Shown here in pieces: positions 1 through 9,263 of a DNA stretch of 64,000 bases. How positions within the stretch are numbered: position 1 is the first letter of the stretch; each line of letters opens with the position of its first letter. Source of the stretch: Anoxybacillus flavithermus (GTDB lineage Bacteria; Bacillota; Bacilli; Bacillales; Anoxybacillaceae); NCBI RefSeq assembly GCF_002742685.1, contig NZ_PEDM01000008.1, positions 19,761 through 83,760 on the forward strand, written 5' to 3'. The notes under the pieces were generated by a model, which was not told the origin of the DNA, ran no database searches, and was given only the letters and a program-made list of their open reading frames with translations. The position numbers and the translations under genes are program-made.

Positions 1-1
1 G

Positions 2-46
2 AAAAAAATCGGCAAGCAAATTTCTGAACGGCTTGGATGTCGATGA
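2..46 (+). CDS. 3' tail of a CDS cut by the window edge
   Basis: A short open frame enters from the left edge and ends at TGA 44-46; the visible residues end in SERLGCR. A second frame is also open to TAA near position 50, so the true frame cannot be decided. No product can be assigned. Confidence 0.25.
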   Translation, partial: KKIGKQISERLGCR

Positions 47-112
47 ATAATGTATACGTTTGGCCTCTAGTCATAGTATAATGTTAAAAAGGATGTTTAA
101 GGAGGCCACTTT

Positions 113-2173
113 ATGGCACAACGTGTTGTGAAAACAACATATTTGTTAGGACTTTTGTTTTTTGTTGCCGCGCTCGTTTATTTTTTTGCTTCAAATTGGC
201 CTGAACTTGGAAGATTGACAAAAGTCAGTATTGGTATCGGGTTTATGGTGTTGTTTTACGCGACGAGCGCAACGGTTTTTCGTCGCCATTTTTTAAGTAA
301 ATGGTTGTTTATTTTTGGGGCGATTACGTTTGGGATTTGTGTTGCATTAATTGGGCAAGTGTATAATTCACACGCCGATAGCTTTTTATTGTTTTTCATT
401 TGGTTCATCCCTACTGCCGTTTTGGCATGGTTTACTCGCTATCGATTTCTTTCCGTATTTAGTTTCGGATTGTTGCAATTGACATTTTGGTTTTACTACT
501 TTCCGTCTTCGTATCAAATTGAACGAGGGGAATGGACATCATTTTTTCTTTTGTTGCTTTTTGCCGTAGTCAACGGAATCATTTCGTTTCTTGGGCGCCC
601 ATCGATTGTTTCTAATTTAGCTTATATAGCCATGCACGGTTGGTTATTCGTTATATTTGTACAAGGAATTTCCACTGATCAGTTTCATTTTTGGTCATAT
701 GCATATGCTGTTATTCTTGTTTTGTTTTTAATGTATGTAAAAAAACAACCGTATTTTATATGTACGGTGTTGTTTACAGGTATGTTTTGGGTTGTGCAAT
801 ATTTTCGTTTTGTTGAACGGCATTTTAGTGGTAATTGGTATATATTTGGGCTTGTATTGGCTGCCGTTATCGTTTATATAGGGATTTATGCGCTTCGTTG
901 GATGAAAAAACGAAGCAACGGAAAAGTAGAAAAAGTTTTCCTTGTCGCTTTTCAAATCATTGTTACAGGGGTAGCTTCGGTTATTGCGATTGGAAGTATC
1001 ATGCAGTTGTTGTCGTTTTGGTTTGATGTGTTTTCCCCTTATTGGTTGTTCAGTATATCTGTTTTTTTGTTTGTTATTCCGGGATTGTTATGGAAGAGAT
1101 GGAACGATGTTGTTCGTTACACATTGCTTGCGATCGGATATATACTTGGAGCTTTTAGTGTAACAGAGGTTTCCTTTATCGTAATCAGTGTATATATCGC
1201 TATATTATTTATTGTTTCATGGCGAATGTCGGCAGGGGTACGAGCGATGACGAATATGGCAGTTTCGCTTTATTTCGCCATGATGATGATTGATGAGTGG
1301 AGTGACATTCGTTTTACGTTATTTACTGTATTTGTTTTTTACGGCATCATTTATTGGATGACAAAACATACGTATGAGCGACTCGTTTTCCTCGTTTTTT
1401 CATTCGCTACGCTTCTTTTATTAACGAGTGCTGATTTAGTCGTTGTGGATTGGGCGTATGTTGTATGGAATATACTGTTTCTTGGATTTGTTGCCCTTGT
1501 TCTCTTTTTCCGTACGAATGAGCGAGAACAATGGGTTGCTTGGGCATATACATGTTTATTTTTAGCGTTAAAGTATTATGAATGGGTATGGGACTTACTG
1601 CATAAATCGATCACTCTAGCAATTGTTGGAGTATGCTTGTTTATCTTGGCAGCGTTTGTACAACAAAGAAAAGCGATTTCGTTTTCTGTTACGAAGCAAA
1701 AATGGTTGCCGCTTTTCGTTGTTATGATTTTGCAGTTTGCTTTTATCGTCTATGTGACGTTTGACAAAGAACAACATATTCAATATGGTCAACAAATTAA
1801 ATTGCAACTTGAGCCAATTGATCCACGCTCACTCATTCAAGGGGATTATGTTCGTCTTCAATACGAAATTTCAACGATTGAAGGGATCAATGAATGGGGG
1901 AAAGTGCAAGTCGTTTTACGAAAAGATGAAACAGGAATCCATCGATTAGTTGGCATTTATTCGCTAAATGGAAAAAAACGCAATTCGGATGTGTATCAAG
2001 AAGGCGATGTGTTAGTAAACGGACATATATATGGAAATACAATCATTTATGGAATTGAAACGTATTTTGTCCCTGAAAAAACAGGAGGGGAGATCCAACT
2101 CCATGCTCGCTTTGCCTATGTACGTGTAAGTAAGACAGGAGATGCGTTATTAGAAAAAGTGTCTGAACGGTAA
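113..2173 (+). CDS. DUF2157 / GDYXXLXY-family multipass membrane protein
   Basis: A 686-residue protein with about 15 or more hydrophobic segments covering most of its length. The N-terminal part (residues 1-150) resembles DUF2157 membrane domains. The last 140 residues are a non-membrane domain carrying the GDYVRLQY signature of the GDYXXLXY family, after the DPRSLIQ stretch typical of it. The start has a good ribosome site (AAGGAGG) 7 bases upstream, and a TATAAT hexamer lies at 77-82. It is a single gene closed by a hairpin terminator. Members are known only as membrane proteins of uncharacterised role, so no function is proposed. Confidence 0.75.
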   Translation: MAQRVVKTTYLLGLLFFVAALVYFFASNWPELGRLTKVSIGIGFMVLFYATSATVFRRHFLSKWLFIFGAITFGICVALIGQVYNSHADSFLLFFIWFIPTAVLAWFTRYRFLSVFSFGLLQLTFWFYYFPSSYQIERGEWTSFFLLLLFAVVNGIISFLGRPSIVSNLAYIAMHGWLFVIFVQGISTDQFHFWSYAYAVILVLFLMYVKKQPYFICTVLFTGMFWVVQYFRFVERHFSGNWYIFGLVLAAVIVYIGIYALRWMKKRSNGKVEKVFLVAFQIIVTGVASVIAIGSIMQLLSFWFDVFSPYWLFSISVFLFVIPGLLWKRWNDVVRYTLLAIGYILGAFSVTEVSFIVISVYIAILFIVSWRMSAGVRAMTNMAVSLYFAMMMIDEWSDIRFTLFTVFVFYGIIYWMTKHTYERLVFLVFSFATLLLLTSADLVVVDWAYVVWNILFLGFVALVLFFRTNEREQWVAWAYTCLFLALKYYEWVWDLLHKSITLAIVGVCLFILAAFVQQRKAISFSVTKQKWLPLFVVMILQFAFIVYVTFDKEQHIQYGQQIKLQLEPIDPRSLIQGDYVRLQYEISTIEGINEWGKVQVVLRKDETGIHRLVGIYSLNGKKRNSDVYQEGDVLVNGHIYGNTIIYGIETYFVPEKTGGEIQLHARFAYVRVSKTGDALLEKVSER

Positions 2174-2181
2174 GATAGAAC

Positions 2182-2212
2182 CGCCGCCTCATACGGAGAC
2201 GGCGATTTTTAT
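2182..2212 (+). terminator. Rho-independent terminator after the DUF2157 gene
   Basis: A hairpin with CGCCG-CTC and GAG-CGGCG arms is followed by ATTTTTAT. It sits between two convergent genes and closes the plus-strand gene. Confidence 0.7.
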
Positions 2213-2239
2213 GGCGATGTTTAGCTTTAAAATACATTC

Positions 2240-3004
2240 TTACTTTCCGATAAACATTTGTGTCCAATAGTTCCCGTTTCCGTCGAATCCGACACCGATA
2301 TGGGTAAAGTTGCGATTTAAAATGTTCGCTCGGTGTCCAGCACTATTCATCCACGCATTAACTACTTCTTGAGGTGTTCGCTGCCCTTTCGCGATGTTTT
2401 CCCCAGCCGTTCGATAAGAAACGCCAAAATCGCGCATCATATCGAAAGGAGAGCCGTATGTTGGGCTTGTATGCGAGAAATAATTATTTTTTCGCATATC
2501 TTCCGATTTCTTCTGGGCGACCGAGCTGAGCTGCGCATCAGCACGTAATGCTGGCAGTCCTGCGCGAGCACGTTCTTTATTTGTTAAGTCAATTACTTGT
2601 TGGGCATATTGACTAATTCCAGTTGTTGGTGCTGTTTGTCTTGGTTGTTGCTGAGTCGGTTGTTGTGTTTGTCTGTTCGGTTGTGTCGGCGTCACCTGAT
2701 TTGGACGTTGATACGCATTTGGTGACGGCGTGTAAGGTCTTGGTTGCACATACATTCTTTGTTGTTCCGTTAACGATCGTTCAATTTGTGTGCGTAAATT
2801 TGCAGCATCCTTTGGATCTATTGGAACAAATTTATAGCGAGCTTCTTGAATCAATATCGCTTTTGTATGCGGATATTGATCACTTGATAGCGTCGTATGC
2901 AACGCGGAAATGTTGGAACGGTTGTTCATATCCATTGCGTTGTTACAGCCAACAATGGCAAGTAAACTTAAGGCGGCAATAGATTTCGTTAGTTTTGTTA
3001 TCAT
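2240..3004 (-). CDS. ykwD: YkwD-type CAP-domain (SCP/PR1) lipoprotein
   Basis: A 254-residue secreted protein. The first 20 residues are a lipoprotein signal with lipobox AIVGC, so it should be anchored on the outer face of the membrane. A Pro/Gln/Thr-rich linker (about residues 90-130) leads to a CAP domain (about 130-254). Domain signatures are the LTNKERA start, the HTSP block, GENIA, HRANILN and the C-terminal IGVGFDGNGNYWTQMF strand. The length matches B. subtilis YkwD. The ribosome site is GGAGGG before ATG. The CAP domain suggests an extracellular spore or envelope-associated role, but its activity is unknown. Confidence 0.85.
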   Translation of the reverse strand: MITKLTKSIAALSLLAIVGCNNAMDMNNRSNISALHTTLSSDQYPHTKAILIQEARYKFVPIDPKDAANLRTQIERSLTEQQRMYVQPRPYTPSPNAYQRPNQVTPTQPNRQTQQPTQQQPRQTAPTTGISQYAQQVIDLTNKERARAGLPALRADAQLSSVAQKKSEDMRKNNYFSHTSPTYGSPFDMMRDFGVSYRTAGENIAKGQRTPQEVVNAWMNSAGHRANILNRNFTHIGVGFDGNGNYWTQMFIGK

Positions 3005-3085
3005 TTGTGCATCCCTCCCATCTGTTTTGCATGATTAGTTTTTACGTTTATGCACAAAACTAAAGATGGGAATGGTTGAGAAATG

Positions 3086-3472
3086 TTATGTTCGTTTTAA
3101 TGCTGCACGAATCACTTCAGCAATCATTCCAACAATGATACCGAATGCTGAAATAACAAGAAAAGAAATGATGCTTGTCAGATCACTCCATCCATCGTGC
3201 ATACGAGTGATGGAAATAAACAAGACGTAAATGATTCCGATTACGGAAAAAGCAGAAGATATGATCGCCCATATTGCTTTTCCAAAAAAACCAACGATTC
3301 CGATGATACATGATAAAATAAAGGATATAATCGCAAAGCCAATGAGTTGCTTAAAGTCCAACTCGATGCTAAGCAATAAGCGAGATGCGGCAAGCGTACA
3401 AAAATAAAGAAAAAACAAAAAAGTGCCAACGCCATACCACTATTTCGAACGACTATCAGGAAGCTTAAACAT
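3086..3472 (-). pseudogene. Small YrvL-like membrane protein gene with an in-frame amber codon
   Basis: The best start is ATG 3472-3470 behind AAAGGAG at normal spacing, but codon 11 is TAG (plus strand 3440-3442). The same frame then stays open for 118 codons, with four hydrophobic segments and a basic end (ALKRT). Pattern similarity to the YrvL family is visible in the FILS...FGKAIW stretch, but this is tentative. Without read-through, translation would have to restart at an internal TTG near 3418 that has no clear ribosome site. This could be a nonsense-mutated gene, a sequencing error, or a shorter gene using the TTG. Confidence 0.55.
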
Positions 3473-3613
3473 CGCTGTCACTCCTTTTTTATTTTCTTTA
3501 TTATATCGCATCGTTGATTTTGTTGAATAGAGAAAAAATCCTTTATTGCTTATTGTCGTTATCTGCAATAGAATGATAGAGTCAAAACTGTACATGATAG
3601 GTGAATACATTTT

Positions 3614-5339
3614 ATGAAACGATTATTTACGGTATATGTGACGCTCATCTCTTTTCTTGGATGTGCATTATTTTTATATACATGGCCGTTTTCAGACGTG
3701 AACGTACAAAACGAATGGTTTTTGTTATTGTTGTTTGCTGGGGCTGTTGTTTTGCTTAGTAGATATACGATATATTTGCCGCCGAATGGAAATGCTTTTA
3801 CGTTAGAGTCGTCTGTTTACCTTGCTTTGCTTTTTACTCATGGATTGCACTTTTCTTTAATCATACTTTTAATAAGCAGTTTTGTAATGTACTTTTGGTA
3901 TCCACGAAAAACGTCATGGTTTAACCGTGTATTTAATTTTTCTGTTTATACAATGATGATTTGTGGGAGTTATTATGCTTATATCGTTTTTGGGGGCGTT
4001 GTCGGGAAGGTTTCCATTTACGATTTTGGATCCTATATCGCTTCCTTTGCTGCTTTTTTTGTTTTAAACGTATTACTTATGACCATATATTTTTCATTGC
4101 GCTCATCTACTGAGTTTCGTTTGATTTTGTTAAATACTATAAAAGAATTAATATATATTTATATGGTAGAATTGACAGCCTCACTTATCTTGGCCATTCT
4201 TTTCATTTATCTTGGCCATTCTTTTCATTTTTGATACCATATTCGGTTTGCTTTTATATATGTCTATTATGTTGCTACTTTCAGCATTTTTTAGGCAATA
4301 CTCCCATTTGTACGAGAGATTGGCAGACGATAAGGCGTACATTGAAAAATTACTTAACTCTTTACCGATTGGAATTATCACAATGGATGAAACTCGTTCG
4401 GATTATTTTATTAACAAATCAGCTATGTTATTACTATGCTTGGATCAAAGAAAAATAAAGGAGAAAATTAGAGAGGGATCGGAAGAAAACCGTTTGTTTT
4501 GGAATCTACTTACATCTCAAGATTCTTTTCAACAAGTAAAAATATCATACGACTCAGATGAGGGGGAGAGGGAATTTTTGGTCTCTAAAACAGATTTAAT
4601 TATTCCACATAAAGAGCCAATTGGACGTATTGTTTTCTTTCTCGATGTTACTGAAGCTGAGAAAATTTCTAGACGAATACATCAATCGGAAAAGTTGGCG
4701 TTAATGGGGGAAATGGCGGCGAAGGCAGCGCATGAAATTCGCAATCCGCTTGCGGTCATTCACGGCTTTTTAGCGTTTATGAACGAAAATTTACATGAAC
4801 GCGATCGTGAACAATATCATATTCCCCTTTTATTAAAAGAAATTGATCGCATCAACGCAATTGTCGAAGATATGCTTCTGATCGCCAAACCGAGCGCACC
4901 GGTATTGAAAGAGGTGTATATAGAAACGATCGTTCAAGACGTTCTTTCTCTTTTTCATCAAACATTAGAGGCAAAAGGTATACGCGTTCACGTGCGCCTT
5001 GATCACGTGCCGTTACAGCTTGATTCAAAACAAATGATGCAAGTGTTATACAATTTGCTTCACAACAGCATCGAAGCGATGGAAGAAGGCGGAACGATTT
5101 GCATATATTCCGATGTCGATGAAACGTACAACATGTACATGTACGACTCTGGAAGCGGCATTCCGACACATATGAAGGAGGCGATTTTTGAACCATTTAT
5201 CACAACGAAATCGTCAGGGACAGGATTAGGATTAACGATCGTCAAACGAATTATTGAAAATCATGGCGGAACGATTGCGCTTCATGACAGCTCGGAACAA
5301 GGAACGACGTTTGTTATTAAGCTACCCATTCGACGGTAG
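3614..5339 (+). pseudogene. Membrane sensor histidine kinase, frameshifted by a 22-bp tandem duplication
   Basis: Two frames together make one kinase of about 567 residues. The first (3614-4234) has six hydrophobic segments. The second (from about 4212 to 5339) continues with the last membrane segment, a PAS-like linker, an H box (AAHEIRNP, His at residue 174 of the second frame), an N box (YNLLHNSIEAM), and G boxes DSGSGIP and GTGLGLTIVK. The break lies in a perfect 22-bp direct duplication (4185-4230). Removing one copy joins LTASLILAILFI to FDTIFGLLLY in frame. The second frame has only an internal TTG and no ribosome site. The family looks like the sporulation/KinB-type membrane kinases. 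The gene is probably inactive, unless the repeat is lost or slips. Confidence 0.8.
4185..4230 (+). repeat. 22-bp perfect tandem duplication
   Basis: Two adjacent copies of the unit starting TTATCTTGGCCATTC (4185-4206 and 4207-4228) plus two more matching bases. The unit length is 3n+1, so it shifts the reading frame of the kinase gene and brings TGA 4232-4234 into frame. Confidence 0.95.
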
Positions 5340-5355
5340 AAAGAGAAAGAAAAAG

Positions 5356-5380
5356 AGGTGTCCGTTACGGGCACCTTTGC
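5356..5380 (+). terminator. Terminator between convergent kinase and glnL-like genes
   Basis: GGTGTCCG and CGGGCACC form an 8-bp stem with a TTA loop, followed by a T-rich stretch. It lies 16 bases after the kinase stop and just before the convergent response regulator's stop. Confidence 0.55.
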
Positions 5381-6267
5381 TATATATTTTTTATTTCCAT
5401 ATAGAAGGCAGTTAAAAATTTTTTTACGTTAATTCGGCATTTTGTTGCTTTTTCCACAGCTTCTAACTCTTGCATGCGCAGGCGAATTTCTTCAAAATCA
5501 AACAGGCGTGGGGCGAAATGCTCAAATGTCGGGTTGGTGTAATCGGCTAACCCGAGTGACGATAAGTGTGTAAACGCTTGTAGCACCATACGGCGGATGC
5601 GCTGTTCCATCGCGCGTATTTCTTTTTGCACAAGTTGCTCTTCTTTATACACACGTCGCACCATTTGGGCATATAGCTCTTTCAATGGCGGTAAGTCGTG
5701 AATTGCTCGTCCTTGTTGCTCTTGTTCCGAAAGCCAGCGCATAATGGCTAATAAATCGGACGCTCCTGATTCGCCAGCGATGCCTAAGACGAGAAGGAGC
5801 TGCCGTGCCTTTTGTTCACTCGTCGCTTCGTGGGTGGCGAGTGGTTGTTTCGTTTTTTCTAGCTTTTGCAATAGGCGGCGGATCGAGTCAAGCGATGAAG
5901 CGACAGAAAGGTAGGCGGCGACCCGTCTTAAAACGGAAATGACTTCGTAACGGTTAATCGGCTTATGAATGTACGTATCGATGCCGTGCAGATACGCTTG
6001 CCCGATCATTTCTTTATTTTCTACTTGAGAAATCATGACAAACGGACCCGTAAACCCTTGCGCGCGCAACTTTTTCATCGTTTGAATGCCGTCAAGCCCA
6101 GGCATAAGTAAATCGATAAGGACGACATCGACAGCATATAGCTGATCGATCGATACATCTAGTCCATCTTCCGCTTGCCCCACAACTTCTCCAAGTCCGC
6201 TTTCATGAATCATTTTCTCTAACATTTTTCTTATAACCGCGTCATCTTCAATGAGAAAAAAGCGCAT
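5380..6267 (-). CDS. glnL: GlnL/YcbB-type response regulator (orphaned)
   Basis: A 295-residue response regulator. The receiver domain is residues 1-120, with acidic pocket D8/D9, phospho-acceptor Asp52 in LIDLLMPG and Lys102 in IHKPI. The C-terminal half (about 155-290) matches the YcbB domain, which binds DNA in the GlnK-GlnL system of B. subtilis; there it senses glutamine and controls glsA-glnT. The ribosome site is GGAGAGG before ATG. The gene lies 12 bases downstream of the remnant of its partner kinase on the same strand, and no glsA or glnT is near. The regulator frame is intact but has lost its cognate kinase here. Confidence 0.8.
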   Translation of the reverse strand: MRFFLIEDDAVIRKMLEKMIHESGLGEVVGQAEDGLDVSIDQLYAVDVVLIDLLMPGLDGIQTMKKLRAQGFTGPFVMISQVENKEMIGQAYLHGIDTYIHKPINRYEVISVLRRVAAYLSVASSLDSIRRLLQKLEKTKQPLATHEATSEQKARQLLLVLGIAGESGASDLLAIMRWLSEQEQQGRAIHDLPPLKELYAQMVRRVYKEEQLVQKEIRAMEQRIRRMVLQAFTHLSSLGLADYTNPTFEHFAPRLFDFEEIRLRMQELEAVEKATKCRINVKKFLTAFYMEIKNI

Positions 6268-6279
6268 GGCATCCTCTCC

Positions 6280-6654
6280 TCACAGTTGTTTGCTAGGAAT
6301 GTTGATTTGAAATTGTGTCCGACCATGTTCATCGGTTGTTAATGCGATTTTTCCGTTGAAACTATGAACAATTTCTTTTGCGTGCGTCAGCCCAATGCCA
6401 GTGGACGGGTTGCCGTGTTCATCGTATTTCGTCGTAAAGCCGAGCTGAAACACCCAATCGCGTTCGTCTTCCGGGATTCCAGGACCGGAATCGGTGACGG
6501 TAAAGGCAAGATCGCCGCCATCAAGCTCGGCGCGAAGATGAATCCATCCCGATGACGGAATCGCCTCTACCGCATTGGCAACTAAATTATTTAAAACGGA
6601 AAGAAGAGCGTAAACGTGCCGAGTCGATAAGTCGAGATCGCACGTCCATTTTTA
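6280..6654 (-). pseudogene. GlnK-type histidine kinase, 3' remnant only (ATPase domain)
   Basis: The minus strand reads a frame ending in NIPSKQL at TGA 6282-6280. It contains an N box (LNNLVANAVEAI), G1 (DSGPGIP), an F box (FQLGFTTK) and G2 (TGIGLTHAKEIV), i.e. a GHKL ATPase domain of about 120 residues. Upstream the frame meets a stop at about 6654, exactly where an unrelated gene fragment on the other strand begins. The sensor and dimerisation parts are missing. This is a deletion or recombination scar; no insertion sequence is visible at the junction. Confidence 0.8.
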
Positions 6655-7907
6655 TTGGTTGGCGAAAAATGAGACTTGGAAACGAAAATTGAAACAGCTA
6701 ACCCTCGCAACCGTGGTGTTGCTGATGACGTCGCTATCGTATGCTGCAATTACGTTGGGGAAAGAGGGGAGATGCCACAGCCGCCAAATGGTGCGGGACA
6801 ACTACCAAACGGCATGCAACGTATGGGGCAATCCGAGAACAGCGGGAATACACCACCACAACTGCCGGAGTTTAAAGGTGAAGGTGGGATCGGCATCGGA
6901 GAAACAGGCAATCGCGGAATCTTTCGCCTGTTTAACCAACAGCTTTCCGGACAAATTAGCTGGTTATTACCGTTTGTTCTTTTTAGCACGATTGCGGTTG
7001 GGTTATCGATCCGCAAACAGCGGATGTTTACCATTTCGCATAAAGTAGCGGTATTTTGGTTGGCATGGCTCATTCCGATGATGGGATTTTTCAGTATTGC
7101 TGGTTTTTTCCATCGCTATTATTTAAGCATGATGGCACCAGCGATTGCAGCGCTTGTGGCGATTGGTAGTGTGTTATTATGGGAATTTTACAAAGAGGGC
7201 AAACAACAATGGCTGCTTCCAAGTTCGTTTTTGGCGACATTTTCATTAGAAGCGTACATTCTTTATCAAAATAAAGCGGTGATGTCAACTATCTGGATAT
7301 GGTTCGTCGGCTTATTAGGGCTCGCTTCGTTTGTTTTGCTTCTTGCATTTCGGCAGCATACGCGAATCGCCTACTATGTAAAAATAGCTAGTTTAGTTGG
7401 ACTTCTGCTCATGCCGTTTTATTGGGCGCTCACACCTATATTGTACGGCGCCAATAGCATGATTCCAGCAGCAGGTCCGCAAACAACCTTCGATGGCCGA
7501 CAAGATGGGCGGATGATAGGGGGGTGGAAAGAAATGAAGCAAATGAGAAGCTCATTCAATATTTAGAAAAGAACTATGATGGAGAAACTTATTTAGTAGC
7601 GACGTTCCGTGCGACAGAAGCGGCACAAATCATGTTAAAAACCGATAAAGCGGTCATGGCAATGGGTGGATTCTCCGGAAACGACCCAGCATTGACGGCT
7701 AAAAAGCTAGAGAACTTAGTGAAAAATGGGGAAGTAAAATATTTTCTTCTTTCTGGATTCGGCGGCGGTCAAAGCAATAATGACATTGTCGAGTGGATTC
7801 AAACACACTGCAAAGAAATACCGCAATCCGAATGGAAACAATCCAGCGATACACAACAGTCGTTTGGGAGAGACGGTGCAGAAAAGCTGTATAAATATGA
7901 AGGATAG
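6645..7907 (+). pseudogene. YkcB-type family 39 glycosyltransferase, 5'-truncated and frameshifted
   Basis: Three frames give pieces of one membrane glycosyltransferase. The first (6645-6760) reads FYWLAKNETWKRKLKQ then a membrane segment. The second (about 6750-7520) has the Gly/Pro/Asn-rich loop, FRLFNQQLSGQISWLLPF and several membrane helices. The third (7524-7907) is the soluble C-terminal domain with KLIQYLEKNYDGE and VMAMGGFSG. The first shift coincides with a missing stretch of the outside loop; the second is near a run of six G (7519-7524). The N-terminal catalytic part (ArnT/PMT-like) is absent because the fragment is fused to the glnK remnant. Intact homologues transfer sugars from a lipid-linked donor made by the next gene's type of enzyme. 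Confidence 0.75.
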
Positions 7908-7919
7908 GAGGAGAGAAAC

Positions 7920-8882
7920 GTGGTGAAATATTCGGTCGTGATTCCTGTCTATAATGAAGCGCTTGTGATTCGTGAAACGTATAAGCGATTAAAAAGAGTA
8001 ATGGAACAAACGGACGGAGCGTATGAGCTATTATTTGTCAACGATGGTAGTAAAGATGAAACGCTTGATATGTTAAAAGAGCTTGCGGTTAGAGACGATA
8101 CAGTGAAATATTTGGATTTTTCCCGCAACTTTGGGCATCAAATTGCAATTACAGCAGGGATGGATTATGCTTCTGGGGAAGCGATTGTCATTATTGATGC
8201 AGACTTGCAAGATCCGCCAGAGTTAATTTTAGAAATGATTGAAAAGTGGAAAGAAGGGTACGATGTCGTCTATGCAAAGCGAACGAAACGAAAAGGAGAA
8301 ACGTTTTTTAAAAAAGCAACTGCCTACGCCTTTTACCGGTTATTACAGGCAGCGACGGAAATTGATATTCCGCTTGATACGGGCGATTTCCGTTTAATCG
8401 ACCGAAAAGTGCGCGACGAGTTAGTAGGAATGAGAGAGCGGAGCCGGTTCGTGCGCGGGCTCGTGGGCTGGGTTGGCTTTAAACAAACGGCGATTGAATA
8501 TGAACGCGACGAGCGGTTTGCGGGGGAAACAAAATACCCGCTCAAAAAAATGATTCGCTTTTCACTTGACGGCATTACGTCTTTTTCATACAAACCGCTA
8601 AAGCTTGCCAGTTTGTTAGGGTTTTTGCTTTCGTTTGTTAGTGTCGTTTGGATGATAGCTGTCTTGTATTTAAAATTGTTTACCCATTCTACCGTCACGG
8701 GCTGGTCATCGCTCGTGATGACGGTTCTTTTTTTCAACGGTGTTGTCCTTATAATGCTTGGCGTAATCGGAGAATATATCGGTCGCATTTACGATGAAGT
8801 GAAGCATCGCCCGCTCTATATTTTAAAAGAAAGCTGGGGAATCAGACGCGGAAATGAAAAGGTACCATATTATGTGGAATGA
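7920..8882 (+). CDS. ykcC: YkcC-type family 2 glycosyltransferase (polyprenyl-phosphate sugar synthase)
   Basis: A 320-residue protein. The GT-A domain (residues 1-230) starts YSVVIPVYNEA and carries DADLQDPPE (the metal/nucleotide-binding DXD area), SRNFGHQIAITAGMDYA and TGDFRLIDRK. Two C-terminal membrane helices (about 235-300) follow. This is the DPM1/GtrB group, which moves a sugar from a nucleotide donor to undecaprenyl phosphate on the inner face of the membrane. The start is GTG after AGGAGG. The gene sits 12 bases after the broken ykcB-like gene and just before a GtrA-like flippase gene, so lipid-linked sugar may still be made but its usual local acceptor transferase is lost. Confidence 0.88.
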   Translation: MVKYSVVIPVYNEALVIRETYKRLKRVMEQTDGAYELLFVNDGSKDETLDMLKELAVRDDTVKYLDFSRNFGHQIAITAGMDYASGEAIVIIDADLQDPPELILEMIEKWKEGYDVVYAKRTKRKGETFFKKATAYAFYRLLQAATEIDIPLDTGDFRLIDRKVRDELVGMRERSRFVRGLVGWVGFKQTAIEYERDERFAGETKYPLKKMIRFSLDGITSFSYKPLKLASLLGFLLSFVSVVWMIAVLYLKLFTHSTVTGWSSLVMTVLFFNGVVLIMLGVIGEYIGRIYDEVKHRPLYILKESWGIRRGNEKVPYYVE

Positions 8883-9261
8883 AAAAATGATGCTTGTTCG
8901 CTTTGCCGTTGTTGGGATAGGAAATACACTCGTCGACTTCGTAGTATTTTTCTTTCTTGCTTCGATAGGAGTTCCGTATGTTTTTTCCCAAGTATGTTCT
9001 TATACCGCAGGTATGATGAATAGCTATGTTTGGAACCGCACATGGACGTTTCAAGTACGAAAAAAAGCATCTGTTCAAGAGTTTCTTCAGTTTATTTTCA
9101 TCAACCTTGTATCGTTAAGCACGACAATCGTTTTGCTGTATTTGCTGCATAAATTAGCAGAAATGCAGCTATTTAGCAGTAAAGCCGTGGCGACGGTTGC
9201 AGGCATGGCAGTTAATTTTGCGGGAAGCCGTTTTTGGGTATTTGAAAGAGGGAGAAGGTAA
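8872..9261 (+). CDS. GtrA-family membrane protein
   Basis: About 129 residues with four hydrophobic segments and the GtrA signatures FAVVGIGNTLVDF near the start and YVWNRTWTF in the loop. GtrA proteins are thought to flip or help translocate polyprenyl-phosphate sugars. The ATG at 8872 is preferred because AAAAGG lies 9 bases upstream; an earlier ATG at 8854 is possible. The gene overlaps the end of ykcC by 11 bases, so the two are probably translationally coupled. Confidence 0.82.
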   Translation: MWNEKMMLVRFAVVGIGNTLVDFVVFFFLASIGVPYVFSQVCSYTAGMMNSYVWNRTWTFQVRKKASVQEFLQFIFINLVSLSTTIVLLYLLHKLAEMQLFSSKAVATVAGMAVNFAGSRFWVFERGRR

Positions 9262-9263
9262 TC

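Noticed and set aside
2640..2760. Possible short tandem DNA repeat
   Set aside because: The pattern comes from Gln/Pro/Thr codons in the YkwD linker and has no constant unit.
2623..2982. 119-codon plus-strand open frame
   Set aside because: Antisense to the repetitive linker of the YkwD lipoprotein; the sense frame has signal, linker and CAP domain.
7524..7907. Separate 127-residue gene
   Set aside because: It matches the soluble C-terminal domain of YkcB-type proteins and continues the preceding fragment, so it is part of a pseudogene.
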